Shown one piece after another: positions 10,211 to 23,082 of a DNA stretch of 64,000 bases; position 1 is the stretch's first letter; every line of letters starts with the position of its first letter. The notes below the pieces were generated by a model that was given only the letters and a program-made list of their open reading frames with translations, searched no databases and was not told where the DNA came from. The translations under genes and the position numbers were made by a program. Source of the DNA: Holothuria scabra. Taxonomy: Eukaryota > Echinodermata > Holothuroidea > Aspidochirotida > Holothuriidae. The stretch spans positions 43,925,082 to 43,989,081 of the forward strand of contig CM074193.1 in the NCBI GenBank assembly GCA_037179385.1, in the 5' to 3' direction.

Positions 10211-11124
10211 TAGGCCTATAGGTTATTCATGCAATGCCGATGTAAGGGCAGTGATTAACCAGAACGTTGCAAAGTATGCCTACAGTGCTCACAGTGGCAC
10301 TGCAGGTAGGGTTACTAGACGTTTGTACGTTTTACCAGGACATGTCCCCTTTTAATTGTTTCGTGCTGGTGTCCTGGCGGTTTAGTAAAATTACCGCCAC
10401 TATGTCCGGGTTTCATGTATTTCTCACATGACCTGACAGGTTTTCCCTAATTTTGTTCCAATCAAGTTCAAAGGAACTCTAATAAAAGCAACAAATATTG
10501 CACCAATTTGCATCTAGACACCATTGAAAACCAACAAAATTTCCAAACGCCAACCCCTCCCCTCCTCTTAGACCCTTCACCACTTTGGCGATGCATGTCC
10601 TTCTTGCGAGAAAATAAATGGGCCTACGGGTAACCCTAAGTGCAAACAAAAAGAACAGTATACCCCTAAATGCTTATTCTGAGAATGACCATCATTCTGA
10701 GAATGACAATATACACAAGCAGCGGTTGGCCTTTGGGCCCACGGGCTTCCTTTATAAACATGGACAGAGGATTATGGGAAAATTCGAACCAAAATGACTG
10801 GCAAGATGTCACCGACTGCCAGACCATGGAGCTGTGGGCTAGACTCAATAAAAGCTATGTTTAACTCTGACTTCCTGTATACATTGACAGAGCAGACTAC
10901 ACTGACATCATATGCATAGATTGTCGCTATCATACGTGTTATTATAGCGAGATGACTGCCTGCTACGGTTTTGTGCGTAGAGAAGGATAAGTTCTTATTA
11001 CTTCTCAAGGTACACCTGGCGCTTGGCAAGCCTAGGTTAAGCCTTACGTAACTGCTTCCAAGCGAGAAATGTAACAAGAGCGCTAACGGCGAATTCTAAG
11101 ATTAAAAGCAGGCCTAGCTAAAAT
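10211..11124. other. Anonymous spacer with hAT-like fragment at 10440-10600
   Basis: The stretch 10440-10600 (CCAATCAAGTTCAAAG, ATTGCACC, GCATCTAGACACC) matches the right part of the 6134-7144 family. Positions 10868-10990 resemble 61826-61930 and, inverted, 62148-62210, suggesting a third dispersed repeat. No gene recognised. Confidence 0.4.
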
Positions 11125-12700
11125 CAGTGGCGTAGCCAGGATGGGATTTTTTGGGGGGCCTAGGTAGCAAGTGGGGGGGGGGTTGGTACCTCCGAGGGTC
11201 AGGCACGGCAAGACTATCTAAGCGGAGCGCCACCATCGGTTGGCGCGGAGCGTACAAGAAAATTGGGGGCTTTAAAACCCCTCCAGATGGCCGGAAACGG
11301 CACTTCCCATGTGTTTTAAGCTGGATGTACCCAGCCTTGAAATACGAATCTCATGTCTGCGATGTCTCAAGTAATGAGAATAAAAAATCAATCTATGAAA
11401 AATGGTAATACATACACTTTTTAGGGACCTCAAAACTGGGCACTTCCGATCTGTGGCCTGGGGGATGAGACTAAAGGGAGCCGGTATCTCCCTTTCCCTT
11501 GGGAAAAATTGTAAACTTCAGAAGCACGTAGATCGCAATTGCGGCAATATTTGAATCTAAGCGGAGCGCCACCATCAGTTGGCGGGGAGCGTACAAGAAA
11601 AATTTGGGCTTTAAAACCCCTCCAGATGGCCGGAAACGGCACTTCCCACGTGTTTTAAACTGGATGTACCCAGCCGCAAATTCGGCAATATTTGAATGGA
11701 TTTCAGCTTACCTAAGGCAGTACCTCACCCTTTAACAGGAAAACCGAAAGTAGTTGTGTCCCCCTCTGAGAAACTTTCTTTGCGTTAGATTTCCTAGATG
11801 CAAAATGGTGCTATGTTTGGCAAAACTTTGAACTGATTATAGGCCTGAGTTTTCCGATTTTCCCTTTTTGGGGAGCATGAAAAATATAAAAATATTTTTA
11901 GTTTTTGTAGAGATTTTACAAGAGACATACATACTACCAAAGAAACAATGTGCAAAATGGTGCAGTATTTGTTCATCGGTACATTACGTGGTCAAAATTA
12001 AAATACTACGAATAAATCCCTCAAAATAATTGAACCTCAAAGCAGAAGTATGGATCATGTGGGAAACACATGAAATCCGGACCTTGTGGACATTTTACAA
12101 ATCCCCCGGACGCCAGTGCCTACTACTAAAAAGAGGACTTGTCGAAAAAAATCGTTTTACAGTGGCACTTGTCATGGGCAGGAGTGAGGCACGACATAGG
12201 CCTACTTGTTAAGGATGGAAGGGAAGAATTATCCGAAGGCAGTACCTTACCCCTTATCTGCTTACGGCATATTTTGTGTATAATTAAGTATAGGAAGGGT
12301 CGTGTAAGAGTGGTCTCCAGTGTACGATTGCCTTATTTTCAGTAAATCAATCAGCCATCCGAAAGGGAGAAAGGGTCTTAACCTAACAAAGTCGCATTAA
12401 AATTTGTCGTCGAGACTTTCGTTTCATTTTCGAAGTGAAATGCAATAAACTACAGTGCAGATCACAAACGGTATCTAATTCAGTGAAAGTAGGCATTTTG
12501 AAGTTATTGCTTGATTTCATACGTGCGGACAAAATGTGTTTTACACACATTCATCCATTTTTTTTTTTTTTTTTTAATTTTTACACATTTTTAATTTTTT
12601 ATCTTTTTCAATTACTTTATCAGGACGCAAAAAATCTGGGGGGGGGGGGCTGAAGAAAATCTGGGGGTCCTAGGCTCTGGCTTGAAGGGTGGCCAGGCTT
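11125..12700 (-). mobile_element. hAT-like repeat region in reverse orientation (right limit unclear)
   Basis: It begins with CAGTGGCGTAGCCAGG, the end shared by the hAT-like families, followed by poly-G. Two ~125-bp direct repeats (about 11215-11335 and 11556-11680) carry the hairpin module in reverse orientation, with GGAGCGCCACC, GGTTGGCG and CCAGATGGCCGG. Words of the family tail (GATGCAAAATGGTG) recur at 11798-11811. A poly-T run (12560-12577) and a poly-G run (12640-12649) lie near the likely far end, but no clean TACGCCACTG terminus was found, so the right limit is a guess. Confidence 0.5.
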
Positions 12701-12892
12701 GAGCTAAGTTGTTTTGTCTAAGTAAACTATTCAAGCCTCTTTAAGTCAGTCGATAATCGGATCAGTCTTTGCACTAATTTGATCAAAAGCTATAAGAGGT
12801 GGTGGAGTCACTGTTAGTTGCTAATAGCATTGTAAATTAATATGCTATACATATAGCATTACCATGTGGTATCACAGTGCACTCATCATTAA

Positions 12893-13337
12893 AGTGTACC
12901 TCAAGTCAAAAAATTAAAAAAGCTGCGCAATAATTTTTGAGTCTCTTGTTGTAAAACTCACATAACCTGCTTTGCTTTCCTTTAAAATAAAAAAATGTTT
13001 TAACGACCTTCACTTCCTGTTTTTTTTTTTTTGCATAGCATGTTATACAGAGAGGGCTTAATTAGTCACACCCCACGGGAGTAAGAGTGCTATCATACCT
13101 TAGTACAAGGTGCAGTAACTTTCAGAAAAACAAAGAAATATAAAGATTGTACTCTGAGTAGTACAACAATGACATCACAAATTATTGCGCAATATACCAC
13201 TTTAAGTTTAGTGAATATACTTCAATATTTTATATATCAGCTCAGGAATGTCCTGTGAAGATGGAAGTTGGACTGTAAGAAATAATTTATAATGCTCTTT
13301 AATATTTATTTTTTAATGTTTTGACTTGAGGTACACT
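12893..13337. mobile_element. TTAA-type miniature transposon (family C)
   Basis: A 445-bp element with perfect 19-bp terminal inverted repeats (AGTGTACCTCAAGTCAAAA), flanked by TTAA on both sides (12889-12892 and 13338-13341). TTAA duplications are typical of piggyBac and Kolobok transposons. The interior includes AATGACATCACAAA, a word also found in family B below. Non-coding. Confidence 0.92.
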
Positions 13338-13341
13338 TTAA

Positions 13342-16005
13342 GAATAATCACCAGCCTCTACGTTACACGCAGCGACGACTCGGTTAGGGACAAGACCCCC
13401 ATTCAAACCAACAAGTGTGCCTGTATTTTTTCTTTTTTAAATAACTAAGCCGAGAACTAAAAGAGGAAAACTTCGTGTAAGTCACCTCACATTGGAATGC
13501 TAATGCTCCAAAGTTGGCCGAAGGGAAGGTAAGTCGGGGAGTTCGGCATACCGTGCAGTACCGGCTAACCGTCATGACTGCTGCAGAAAGTAGCTCAGTG
13601 CCTCAGTAGCCTACTGCGGAAATATTCTTCTCACAGAGAGCGCCCCCTTTCAAGCTATCTATACTTACATTTTCGTTAAGGTAATAAGAAAAAAAAACTA
13701 TACCGATAACGTCAAACTTGACACATGGAAATTATCAAAATGGTATTATATTGAAGATTTCTGTTTGCGCATGCGTTGTGTAGACAAGGTGAAGACGGAG
13801 TCCGTCAGCTCGAGGTAGACCTGCAAATGCCACGTTTATAAGGCTAACCAGGTTACTGATATGTAGAAATTACAGGAACATGTTAGGTTCTTTCCTTTGA
13901 AGCTGGGTGTCATGACTTGAGTGGCCTGTTTTTTACCATTACCGACCTTGAAATTTTTATCAGGTGTTCACAGCCCAACTGGCCCAAACAATGACCAGAG
14001 TTCTGTCTTACTGCTGAAATGAAAATATCAATAAAAAACTGCGCGGTTGTTTACTAATTTTGGAACATTAGGTCACTCATTTGATATTTTTTTCAAACAC
14101 CAATAATTTGACAAATTGATCTGGAAGTTCTTAATTCTATTCGCGCATTCTCCTAATGTATATTCGTTCACAACGTTACTAAACCAATTTTTATAGGTCC
14201 GAGATTCATTCGGTTACTGAATTTGTAGCCTCTGAATTAGATTCAAGTCACATTTTTAGTTACACATGGAAATAAAAATCAGTCAGAAAGTGGATCCCAT
14301 TATCTTAAGTTTAACCGCAAAGATGCGTCACTGCATGTCACTCTGAAGTTGGATATCAAGGTCAAAGTATAAATGTCCGTAGTTCAAGGAGGAGAATTCT
14401 GTACTGTATGATTGATGGTTGAAGATTTTTTAGAGATGTAAAGTGAAATGGTCTCACCTCCATTTACGAAAAACTCTAATGCCAGGGCCGCAACAAAATG
14501 GTGTCGCTGTAAGGACCTCGTGCTCGGCGATGTAGTGGAACTGGTATTACCGCCGCACGTAACACCTCAGTCCCAAGTAAAAATTGTCGAGCTGCCAGCT
14601 GCTGCCCGACTACGCAGGACTGATGCGTTGGTGAGACGAATAATTTCTTGTAGATATCTCCGAGATTTTTGTACGGCGGGGTCTAGTTTCACGTAATATT
14701 TTAACTCGTAAGACTATATTAAATACAATTGCACTTTAGTTGTTGTATTCGGATGCTGCATCCAATTTGTTAGTTTTGACTGATTATAAGCCCGGAGTCA
14801 TTCTTCACGTGACCCAAAATGCAATTTTACACTGAGGTAGTCTACAGAAATTCTGGGCCTTGCGCACTGTTTAACAAAAATTTTCCTCACTGGCTAACGA
14901 TAGCTCCAGTCCTAACCAAATCTCTAACCTAAGCAAAGAATACAATCGATACAGTACAATGGCAAAAGCCAATCAAGAAACACCTTGTTAAACAGTGCGC
15001 ATTAACCCGAAATTCTCAATGCAGCCCTTGACTGATACTAAATTAAAATAAATACAGTGTTTACCTTGTATATTACGCATCATGTTCTGAGAGTGATTTG
15101 ATTATACATTAGAAACTTGCTTGCTCACCAGGGACATGCCCAGTAAGACAATAAAACTAGGACTCTTTTGCCTGTACTGGATAAGGACGAGACAGTTGAG
15201 GGAGGGACTACAAGTAAGTTGGGAAAGTTAGACGTGTCTGAGGTGATGAATGACTGTGTTAGGGGTCACAGATCGTTCTGTCGTTAAGGTGTAACCTGGA
15301 ACAATCAAAGCAGGTGGCTATTTCCATCACTACTTGGCCGGCATTTGTCAATTTAAGCACCATAAGTGTTTCCCTCCGACCCAGATATATATTGAAAACG
15401 GACCAACTGACCAAGGTAAAGAGCCTTCATAAATGACACTGTTATGTTATTGACCTGTCCGCTATTTATTTAAGGCAATAATGATCATGAATATTTCAAA
15501 AAATGCCGGATTGTCTCGAAACCATAGCAACGGGGCACTATTGCTCAAGCTGTTGTTATAAGGAAACCAGGTAAAGTTCATGTTGTTTTATTAAGACTGC
15601 GCGATGACGAACTTAATTGGTCAAATCAAAAAGTAAAATAGTCTTGTCCTTTTACACATTGCTTGGCCAGATCAAAGCTCTATAGAGGCTTTGCAATTAC
15701 GTCATCAATCCGCCATTCTGGAGGACAATCATGCCACATACACATTGCTGTGTGCTGAACACACTGTGGGCACTGTGGTATAAGCGTTGGGCGTCATTCA
15801 TCGAGAAAGCGCGTCGAGTGTGGACATCTCCGTACTTGCTTGTACTGCAACATAGCTGGCGGGTAGTATTACATGTGAAAGCCTCTGTAGTCTGAGCTCC
15901 TAAAACCTTATGCATTGACGTCACGTAACGTCATTTTGGAGGAAGACAATGAAGCATAATGATGGCTTGGAGGTAGCAAACTGAAATTTTACGACTTAGT
16001 TTTTA
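13342..16005. other. Anonymous intergenic stretch
   Basis: No protein similarity, RNA gene or clear repeat recognised. Short open frames (for example 14448-14696) show no domain or composition signal. A perfect CRE-type octamer TGACGTCA is at 15916-15923 without an associated gene. Confidence 0.4.
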
Positions 16006-16200
16006 AATTGGTTTGAGTCGGGCCAACCACAGCCTTTTACCTGTTTACTGTCGTTGTGGCTCACTTGCTTGTTTTCCCTGTTTCAAATTGCTTATGCTGA
16101 TCACCATACCAATGGCAGTAGGTTACCCTTTTAAAGCCTTCGGTATGACCTGGCCAGGGGTCGAACTCCATACCTCCCGAATACAAGTCGAGTATTGGAC
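16006..16200 (-). repeat. SINE-like interspersed repeat, copy 1
   Basis: It shares TGGCTCACT, TTGTTTTCCCT, GCAGTAGGTTAC and AAAGCCTTCGGTATGACC with 26935-27155, and part of it is inverted at 39528-39630. Read on the minus strand it contains GAGTTCGACCCC, which resembles an RNA polymerase III B box. No convincing A box was found, so the tRNA-derived SINE label is tentative. Confidence 0.55.
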
Positions 16201-17940
16201 TAAGTTCTCTCCGCCCAGGTCCGACGTGTGTCCGCTTGTGGATAAACCAATTGCAGTTTGCATTTGTTAGTTTAACCTTTGCCCTTTCCGGTAAAACCAG
16301 GGAACCATTCTCCCTATGAATGTGACATCATATGCATATGTGTGAGTTCGATTTGCAAGTGTGTATAGTCAGGGATTAATGTATAATTGCATATTGCTAA
16401 CCAGCATTGTCGGCAAAAGTTGCATGCATTTTTGGATTTTACTCTCTACAGTGTTCCTAAAATATCGAAAATCAAACTGAGGGCAACTCAGTTCGTGAAC
16501 TGGTTAGAGAAATGTTGTGCTTACAGGCGTACGAGGAGGGGTGCACTCGCCCTCCCAATTTGGGCAAAAGAGTTGGTCCATGCACTTGTCCGACCCACAA
16601 AAATTATCCTCCTACGCCTATGGTGCTTATGATCTAAATTTAAAGTTATAAGCGGATACAGTTTTAAACTAATTAATGCAAGTCGTTAGTCACTGCCTTC
16701 GTGTAATCCAGACTTATGGTATGGTTCTATAACAGTCCTCCCAAACGAGGAGTTTATTTATTCCATTTATCCATGACTCTCATTATGTGATAATATTTCC
16801 TTACTGAATTGTCAGGTTTATGAGGTGTACAGGTGAAGGTGGATTGTCCTTCCTCAGATTTTGACCTTTCCTCCAGTTGCCCCCCTCCCCCTCCAAGTTA
16901 GTAGGTCCGTTAGGAGTTAGGTCAAAATTAGGTCAACCGGAAAAAATAACATATCGTTAAATAAGACTTTATTCCCCTTTCCCGCCCCTAGATATGCTAA
17001 AATATCACAGTTCCGGGGCCCACCGGGCCTCTTTCCCTGAGCTACACATCCACAGGAGAGGCGGCTTCGCGTTCGGTTACGCGAAGGTGTTTGCCTCTCC
17101 AACAATTTCCTTTGCACTAGTCCTCCCTGAGACCTCTCAATTTTGACGTTCCGGTCCTGCCACTGGATGCAATATAGAACTCTTTAGGATAGGTGGCCAC
17201 TGGAAGAGTAATTAGGAAATATTGGTGTGAAATAGTTGTTGTTTCAAAAACTAATGTTTGGGGTGACTGCTCTTGTTCTTTAATTAACCGTTGAACGCCC
17301 ACAGAACTATTTCCGACTTCGGGGTTGGCCGCTGTGCAGCTTCACGGAGTAAGCTACAACCGCCGTGAGTCTTTCCCAACAGGAAGAAAAATATCACAGT
17401 AAGCCACAATATATCAAGATCAGTATCACAATATGAGCGAAATATTTTTTAATACATAGGGTAGGTCTGTTGCAGCCGTAATAACAGGGGTGGGGGAATT
17501 GGGGGTGGCTATGGCCCCTGTCGGGAAAAGCTTATCAAGTTAGTGAAACGTTAAAAAACATTTTCCCCTCATGTGATTTGCTTCTGGCCCGTAGATTTTC
17601 TTTTTTAAAATTTAATTTTCATTAGCCATTGCGGCGCTATGGGAAGGGGGATGAGAGCTGGCATTTGCCCTCCAACTTTTATCTTTTCCCCCCATTTTTA
17701 CCCCAAGTTAGATCTGAGACGACTTAACAGAGAAAAAATATATAAGATTAGCAAACAGAAAAAATAAGATACGGTCTTTCTCCTGAGAGTTCATTTTTCA
17801 TCCATAGTTATGCTTCAGCAAACCCAAGAGCTTCTAGGGGCTTCGACCCCCAGGTGCGAATCTAAACATTCCAAAAAGGGGGGGGGCTGACCTAAGGTGT
17901 GAGGGAGTTGAACTGCTCATTTCCCGTATATATATATTTT
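16201..17940. other. Anonymous stretch with decayed hAT-like fragments
   Basis: Pieces such as a pyrimidine/C-rich run near 16876-16895 and CCTGCCACTGG near 17157 look like eroded ends of the GTGGCG families. No gene recognised. Confidence 0.35.
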
Positions 17941-18012
17941 TTTTGTTGATCTGGCCAAAGGGGGTCGGGAGGGGCTGAGGCCGTAAAAGCCCCCACATAG
18001 GATCCGCGCTTG
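17941..18012 (-). repeat. Fragment of the CAGGCGCGGATCC-ended element
   Basis: On the minus strand, GCGCGGATCC, TTTTACGGCCTCA and the following pyrimidine-rich run match the left end of the element at 8670. It is a diverged, solitary end. Confidence 0.55.
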
Positions 18013-19472
18013 TCCCCTGACACCCTACCCTCAGGAATGGGCGCTTTGGGCTCGGTTTCGTGCTGCACCTGAAAATTTTGCCCCCGACATATTCCTTTGA
18101 ACTTGGTTTTCCGCCCCCCCCCCCCCCCAATTTTGACATTTATTCAGGCGCCACCAATATCGATTAGATTTGAGAATAGATACATCATGTAGACAAAACA
18201 GCTTCTTGGAATAAGGCCACGCCCCAAATCCAAAGTAACAGCTTTTTTACCTTTTCAGTGACTGAAATTCTTACCTATGATTTTTTTAAGGACAATTGAG
18301 AAAAAATACCCCCAACGAACGAACCTAGCTTCTTAGAAAGACGGAGGTCACACAACTAATTTCAAAATAAGAACCGATCGGCCCTTTTCTCTGTGCAATT
18401 TTACAGGGGCGTAGATTATGTTTGCGGATTGGGAGGGGCAAAGACTTTCCAACAGCCTGAACCTCAGATCGTGTAGGTGACAGGATTCGTGTGTGGCAAT
18501 CCACCCAGACAATCGCACTCACACACACAACAAACACGCATACGCAATCACAGTGGCATGCATATATACATGCAGTTATACTCAAAACATAAACTGATGG
18601 CGTATTGAATACAGCATTATTCTTGAAACAAGGCTAGAATCGACGTTTTTTAGAAGAGCTTAGGTCATCTGCAGACCACAAGTTACGTTGTGTTTATTCT
18701 GCCTGTTTTTTTTTTTTTTCAGATCTGCCCGATATACTTTTTTTTCAGAAAATTCACCAGCTTGAAAGTGGGCGTAATGACTTAGCCGATACCGTCAAGA
18801 CCGTTCAAGGCGTGGAATTCTCTATTTTTCTTTTTTTTTTTTTTTTTTTTGGGGGGGGTTGGACGATGTGTTTCCTCCTCCTGTCCCCAGGATCGACGCC
18901 ACTGTTATTTGGTACCCCGATTTCACTGCACGTACCACTTACTTAACATTTGAACTTGTTAATGGCTAAACTTTGTACAGTGAGAGTACAGGACGTTTTG
19001 CTTTATTAGCACAGTAACGCCTTTTCCGTGAGGCAATTTACATGTTGAGATGTTATTGATGTAAACACATGAATGTATTAATCGCATGCTTTAACACAAA
19101 GTACCTGACATTTGCTCTTCAACGTGTTAATCGTCTTATGTTTAATGCGTTAGCGTGTTTATAAATTAAGAAACTGTCTTAATTATTCCTTCACTGTATT
19201 AGCTATTAACATGTTAAAGCGTTTAATAAGTGAAACGTGTTATTTTTACAGTATATGAAAAACAGACTAAACCTATAACCTTTATTTCGAAACAAATTTC
19301 AAGAGTATTTGAAACTTGAAGCTAATGTACCATCTTGAGTCTAACGGTCCCGGGAAAGGACGTCCTGCCAGGTACTAAATGAAAAATGTGTCATGAACTT
19401 AACATTTTCTACCGGCATAGATTGTGTGGTCACAACTTAGCTGAAGCCATTGTTGGGTATACATTGTTTTAA
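18013..19472. other. Spacer with poly-C, a hAT-like end and a TTAACA-rich segment
   Basis: Poly-C lies at about 18114-18127, a T-rich/poly-G run at about 18828-18858 and a GACGCCACTG end at 18895-18904. From about 18930 to 19255 the words TTAACATG, AACGTGTTA and relatives recur in both directions and the segment ends in TTATTTTTACAGTAT. This may be another internally palindromic miniature element, but its limits are unclear. Confidence 0.4.
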
Positions 19473-20041
19473 AGTTAGCATAATATTTCAGCAAAATAAT
19501 CTCACTTCACTTGGTAGTTTCGGAGTGAACTTTTCCATGGAAAAATCCGTTGGCATTTTTTCAATATCTGTTACGGTTTTCAAGATATACTTCTTCAAAG
19601 TTTGAATGTTTCTAAAACAAGTTGTTACTTATGCAAAAATAATGATGTAGGGTGTTGCAAAGAGTTGACAGTTTTGTTAACTTAATATTAATTATCTCTT
19701 TATTACTCAGCAGATAGTTTATGGTTTGGTAATTGGCACTGACAATTTTCGAGGACACAATTTAAAATTCCAAAATAACACCCTCAGGACAAATTCATGT
19801 TACAACTGTCCTTGAAATAGAGATTGTAAAAACAAAGGAAAACATTAGCCATATATGGCATGTCCCTCTAATGACATCACAATATTTGCATATTGAACTC
19901 ACGTTTATTAATGATGAAGTGCAAATCACAAATTGCCCGGTAAAATGGTCAATTTTTGACCGATTTTGATGGAAATTGAGGCTATTTTCTTGGTTTTTGA
20001 TGCTTTTGACTTAATTTTGTCATTTTCATGTCACACGGCCT
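19473..20041. mobile_element. TTAA-type miniature transposon (family B), copy 1
   Basis: About 569 bp, flanked by TTAA (19469-19472 and 20042-20045). The right end is TGTCACACGGCCT. The left end is degenerate but lies where alignment with copy 2 predicts. Shared internal words include TTGGTAGTT, CAAGATATAC, GTTATCT-like AT-rich stretches and CGATTTTGATGG. Non-coding. Confidence 0.82.
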
Positions 20042-22497
20042 TTAAATCACATTCCAATTACCGAATCGGGAGGTTCTTAGTTCTCTTTAGCAATAATCAG
20101 GCTTGCAAATCAGTGCAATAGTTCATGGAAGGAGTAACTTAAGTTGAAACCGGACAGCCTGGTTGTATAAGTTTCCTATAATTCAACGAAATACGGTTCA
20201 TAATGACGGCCACGTTGGAAACCATATATGTGCATGTGGGAAAGTGGGTATATTGCGTTCACATAACTTTAACTTTTCCTTTGTCTAATGTATGACCCTT
20301 CTTCTTGGAAAGTTAAATGTTGGTTCGTTTTGAAGGCAGTGTCCTTCTTCTCTATGCTGCGTTTTTACGAGGGTATAACATACAACATAAATTTTGAAAG
20401 ATCTGCTCCTGTCACGAATGGCGACTGATGTTTGTAAAATATGCCAACATTTTAATACCTTGCGTTAACATGGACTACAACAGTTACGTTTTTGGCAGGC
20501 TTGTAAACAGGGAGGTTACTGCAGGGGGCAATTTTCGGGGGGGGGGGGTGACTTCGAACTCTTTAGGGCAGAACTCTTTCAGCTGTTTCTTTCCCCCTTC
20601 AGTTGCCCCCTTGTCCTTCGGTCTCCCTACAGACCTGGTTACTACAAACCGAAGAGGAGCCTAGTGCGGTTTAACATTACTGTTGGGGGCTTAAATCTAG
20701 TGAACGGTCCCATATGCGTTTTTTCTTCTTCCTATAAGTGCGACAAATGGCCTGTAACTGTAATAAATATAAGTTGTATTTGGTTTTAAAGTTAGCATGT
20801 ATAACTAAAAGATATGAGGAATTGACCTAACCTTATTCATACCTGAGTTCATGGACCTTTAAGGTAAGTTTCTTTTTTAGTCCGAGTCAAAGCAGGTTAC
20901 AGCCGTAACACTGATACACTCACACTCGCCCCTTCCCTCAGATTTGACAACTTGCCGCACCTGGCGGCTGCAATTGCACCGCCACCGGCAGAGCAAATTT
21001 TACGTCACCGTAAAATTTAGGCTTCAAGTTGCAATGATGATTGGTGAAACTTCAGGACAGACGTATCACCTGTCACAGACCCATTGTCTGAATGAAGTGA
21101 AATGACGTCTATGGGGAATTTTTTTAAGGATGGGGTAAATGTAACCATGAAAGTCGATAGCAACTTGAAATTTTCTATGAGCGATGAAAAAGTTTCGATG
21201 AGCTACCATCTTCTCACCTCTCCCTACGTTCTTCCCCTGTCTGGCCCGGCTCTGAATGTACCCCATTCCCTTTCCCTCACCTAGGCTACTTGTCGAACGC
21301 TATTAAATGATACGATACTCATCCTCCCGAATTTACTTATACCCCCGTGTTCTTGACCTAATAAAATACTACTATCTACACAATATATGATAAGGTCGCA
21401 ACGCCTCAAACGTATGCACTGTTTTATCAAAATATTAGCAACGAAAAGATTGAGCCATGACGTCACTTTTTGAGGCCACCAACCAGAACGACCAACTGCA
21501 CCATGAAATAATTGACATCACGAATACCATGTGGATAAAGGCTTACAGACTCACCAACGAAATACACATGTATAACAATCATGGCGTAGATTAGCATCCG
21601 GAAGTACTTAACGGTTGTACACCCCAGGGACGGCCGACCGACGGGACAATGGCATTTGTGTTTTCTAGGCTTTGTATTTATTTTCATTTATAGGTCAAGT
21701 TTTACGATCTTTTGATTAAAGAAGGTGAAAGCCGCATTTCTAATCCCGTCGTAGACTGAAGGTATACATAACACATCTGGAATCAGACTCACCGGTACGT
21801 AGGCTACATTATATATGTGGAGGCAGTGTCACACAATCAGCTCGTGGCAACGAAGTTTCATTAGCTGTGCACCGAGTCTTGAATATTTCGATGCTGGAAA
21901 AAGAGAACGTGTTTATTGGTGAGTACAATGCATTACATTATGTACAGTCAAAAATTTTAATGGTTAGAAAAATCCATACAACCGGACATTGTGCTAGTCT
22001 GTTGCAGTATCGGCACGGGGTGTATTTCCTTTACGTTCTGACTCTCACAAAGACTATTGTCTTTTTGGAACCGGCGGAGAGGAAAAATGCATTCATTTTA
22101 ATTACGTATATGTAATACACTCTGGCCATATGCATTTGATAATGCAAGTGATGAAGTGTTGGCCTATTATGCAGTAGACTACGCTGTGCTTAGTGTATTT
22201 CTAACTTGTCAATTACCTCAATGCGTAGTCGGTATTCAACCACACAACCAGAGCTTAGTTATTCTGCATTTTGGATTCAACGTGAAGAAACTGTGCATTC
22301 TTTTCTTGTTTATGACAATTACAGTCAGGGACTAGCTACCAGCAAATATAAGCTCCAAAAAATTATGCCTTTCATAGTTGCCATGAGGAAAACGTTGCGG
22401 CAGTCGGTGTAGCAAGCATTGTTCGGTGTCACATTTCGTACATTATAATGTATGATAACGTGTATTATCATTAATTTAATTTCATTACCGTAACTGT
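20042..22497. other. Anonymous intergenic stretch
   Basis: There is a poly-G run at about 20538-20547 with hAT-like surroundings. The short frames at 21463-21687 and 21867-22115 have no recognisable domain. Nothing else supported. Confidence 0.4.
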
Positions 22498-22501
22498 TTA
22501 A

Positions 22502-23078
22502 AGGTTGTGTGACATGTCAGTAAAAAGCCCTGAATTACTTGGTAGTTAAGGAGCAAGGTCTCCTAAGGAAGAATCCGTTGGAATTCTATCAATATCTTTT
22601 ACCGTTCTCAAGATATACCTCTTCAAAGTGTGAATGTTTCTGAAGCAACTTGATGGTTATGCAAAAATAGTGATGTTGAGTGTTGCACAGTGTTGACATT
22701 CCTTTTTTTAACCCCACATTGATTATCTCTTAATTACTCATAAGTTTATAGTTTGGTGATTGATACTGATGAACCTTCAAGGACACAAATTCAACTTAAA
22801 AAGTAAACTCTTCAGGAGACAATAATAATGCAACTGCCCTTGAAATGAAGATTGCAAAAACGAAGGATAGCATTAGCCATAAATGGTATGTCCCTCCCAT
22901 GATATCACAAGATTTACATATTGAGCTCATATTTATGCATGATTCGGTGCGAATCAGAAATAAACCTGTAAAATGGCCAATTTTTAGCCGATTTTGATGG
23001 TAATTGCGGAAATATTCCTGGTTCTTAATGCTTTTTACATCAAATACCCGACTTTGTCATTTTGGTGTCACACTACCT
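22502..23078. mobile_element. TTAA-type miniature transposon (family B), copy 2
   Basis: A 577-bp element with ends AGGTTGTGTGACA and TGTCACACTACCT, flanked by perfect TTAA (22498-22501 and 23079-23082). It aligns along its length with copy 1, in the same orientation, with many substitutions, so both are old. Non-coding. Confidence 0.92.
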
Positions 23079-23082
23079 TTAA

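Noticed and set aside
14448..14696. 82-residue open frame
   Set aside because: No recognisable domain and no supporting context.
15916..15923. CRE octamer TGACGTCA (also at 30130-30137)
   Set aside because: No gene or promoter evidence nearby; single octamers are expected by chance in a few windows of this size.
16006..16200. Possible tRNA gene from the B-box-like word
   Set aside because: No A box, no cloverleaf and no plausible anticodon arm; kept only as a SINE-like repeat.
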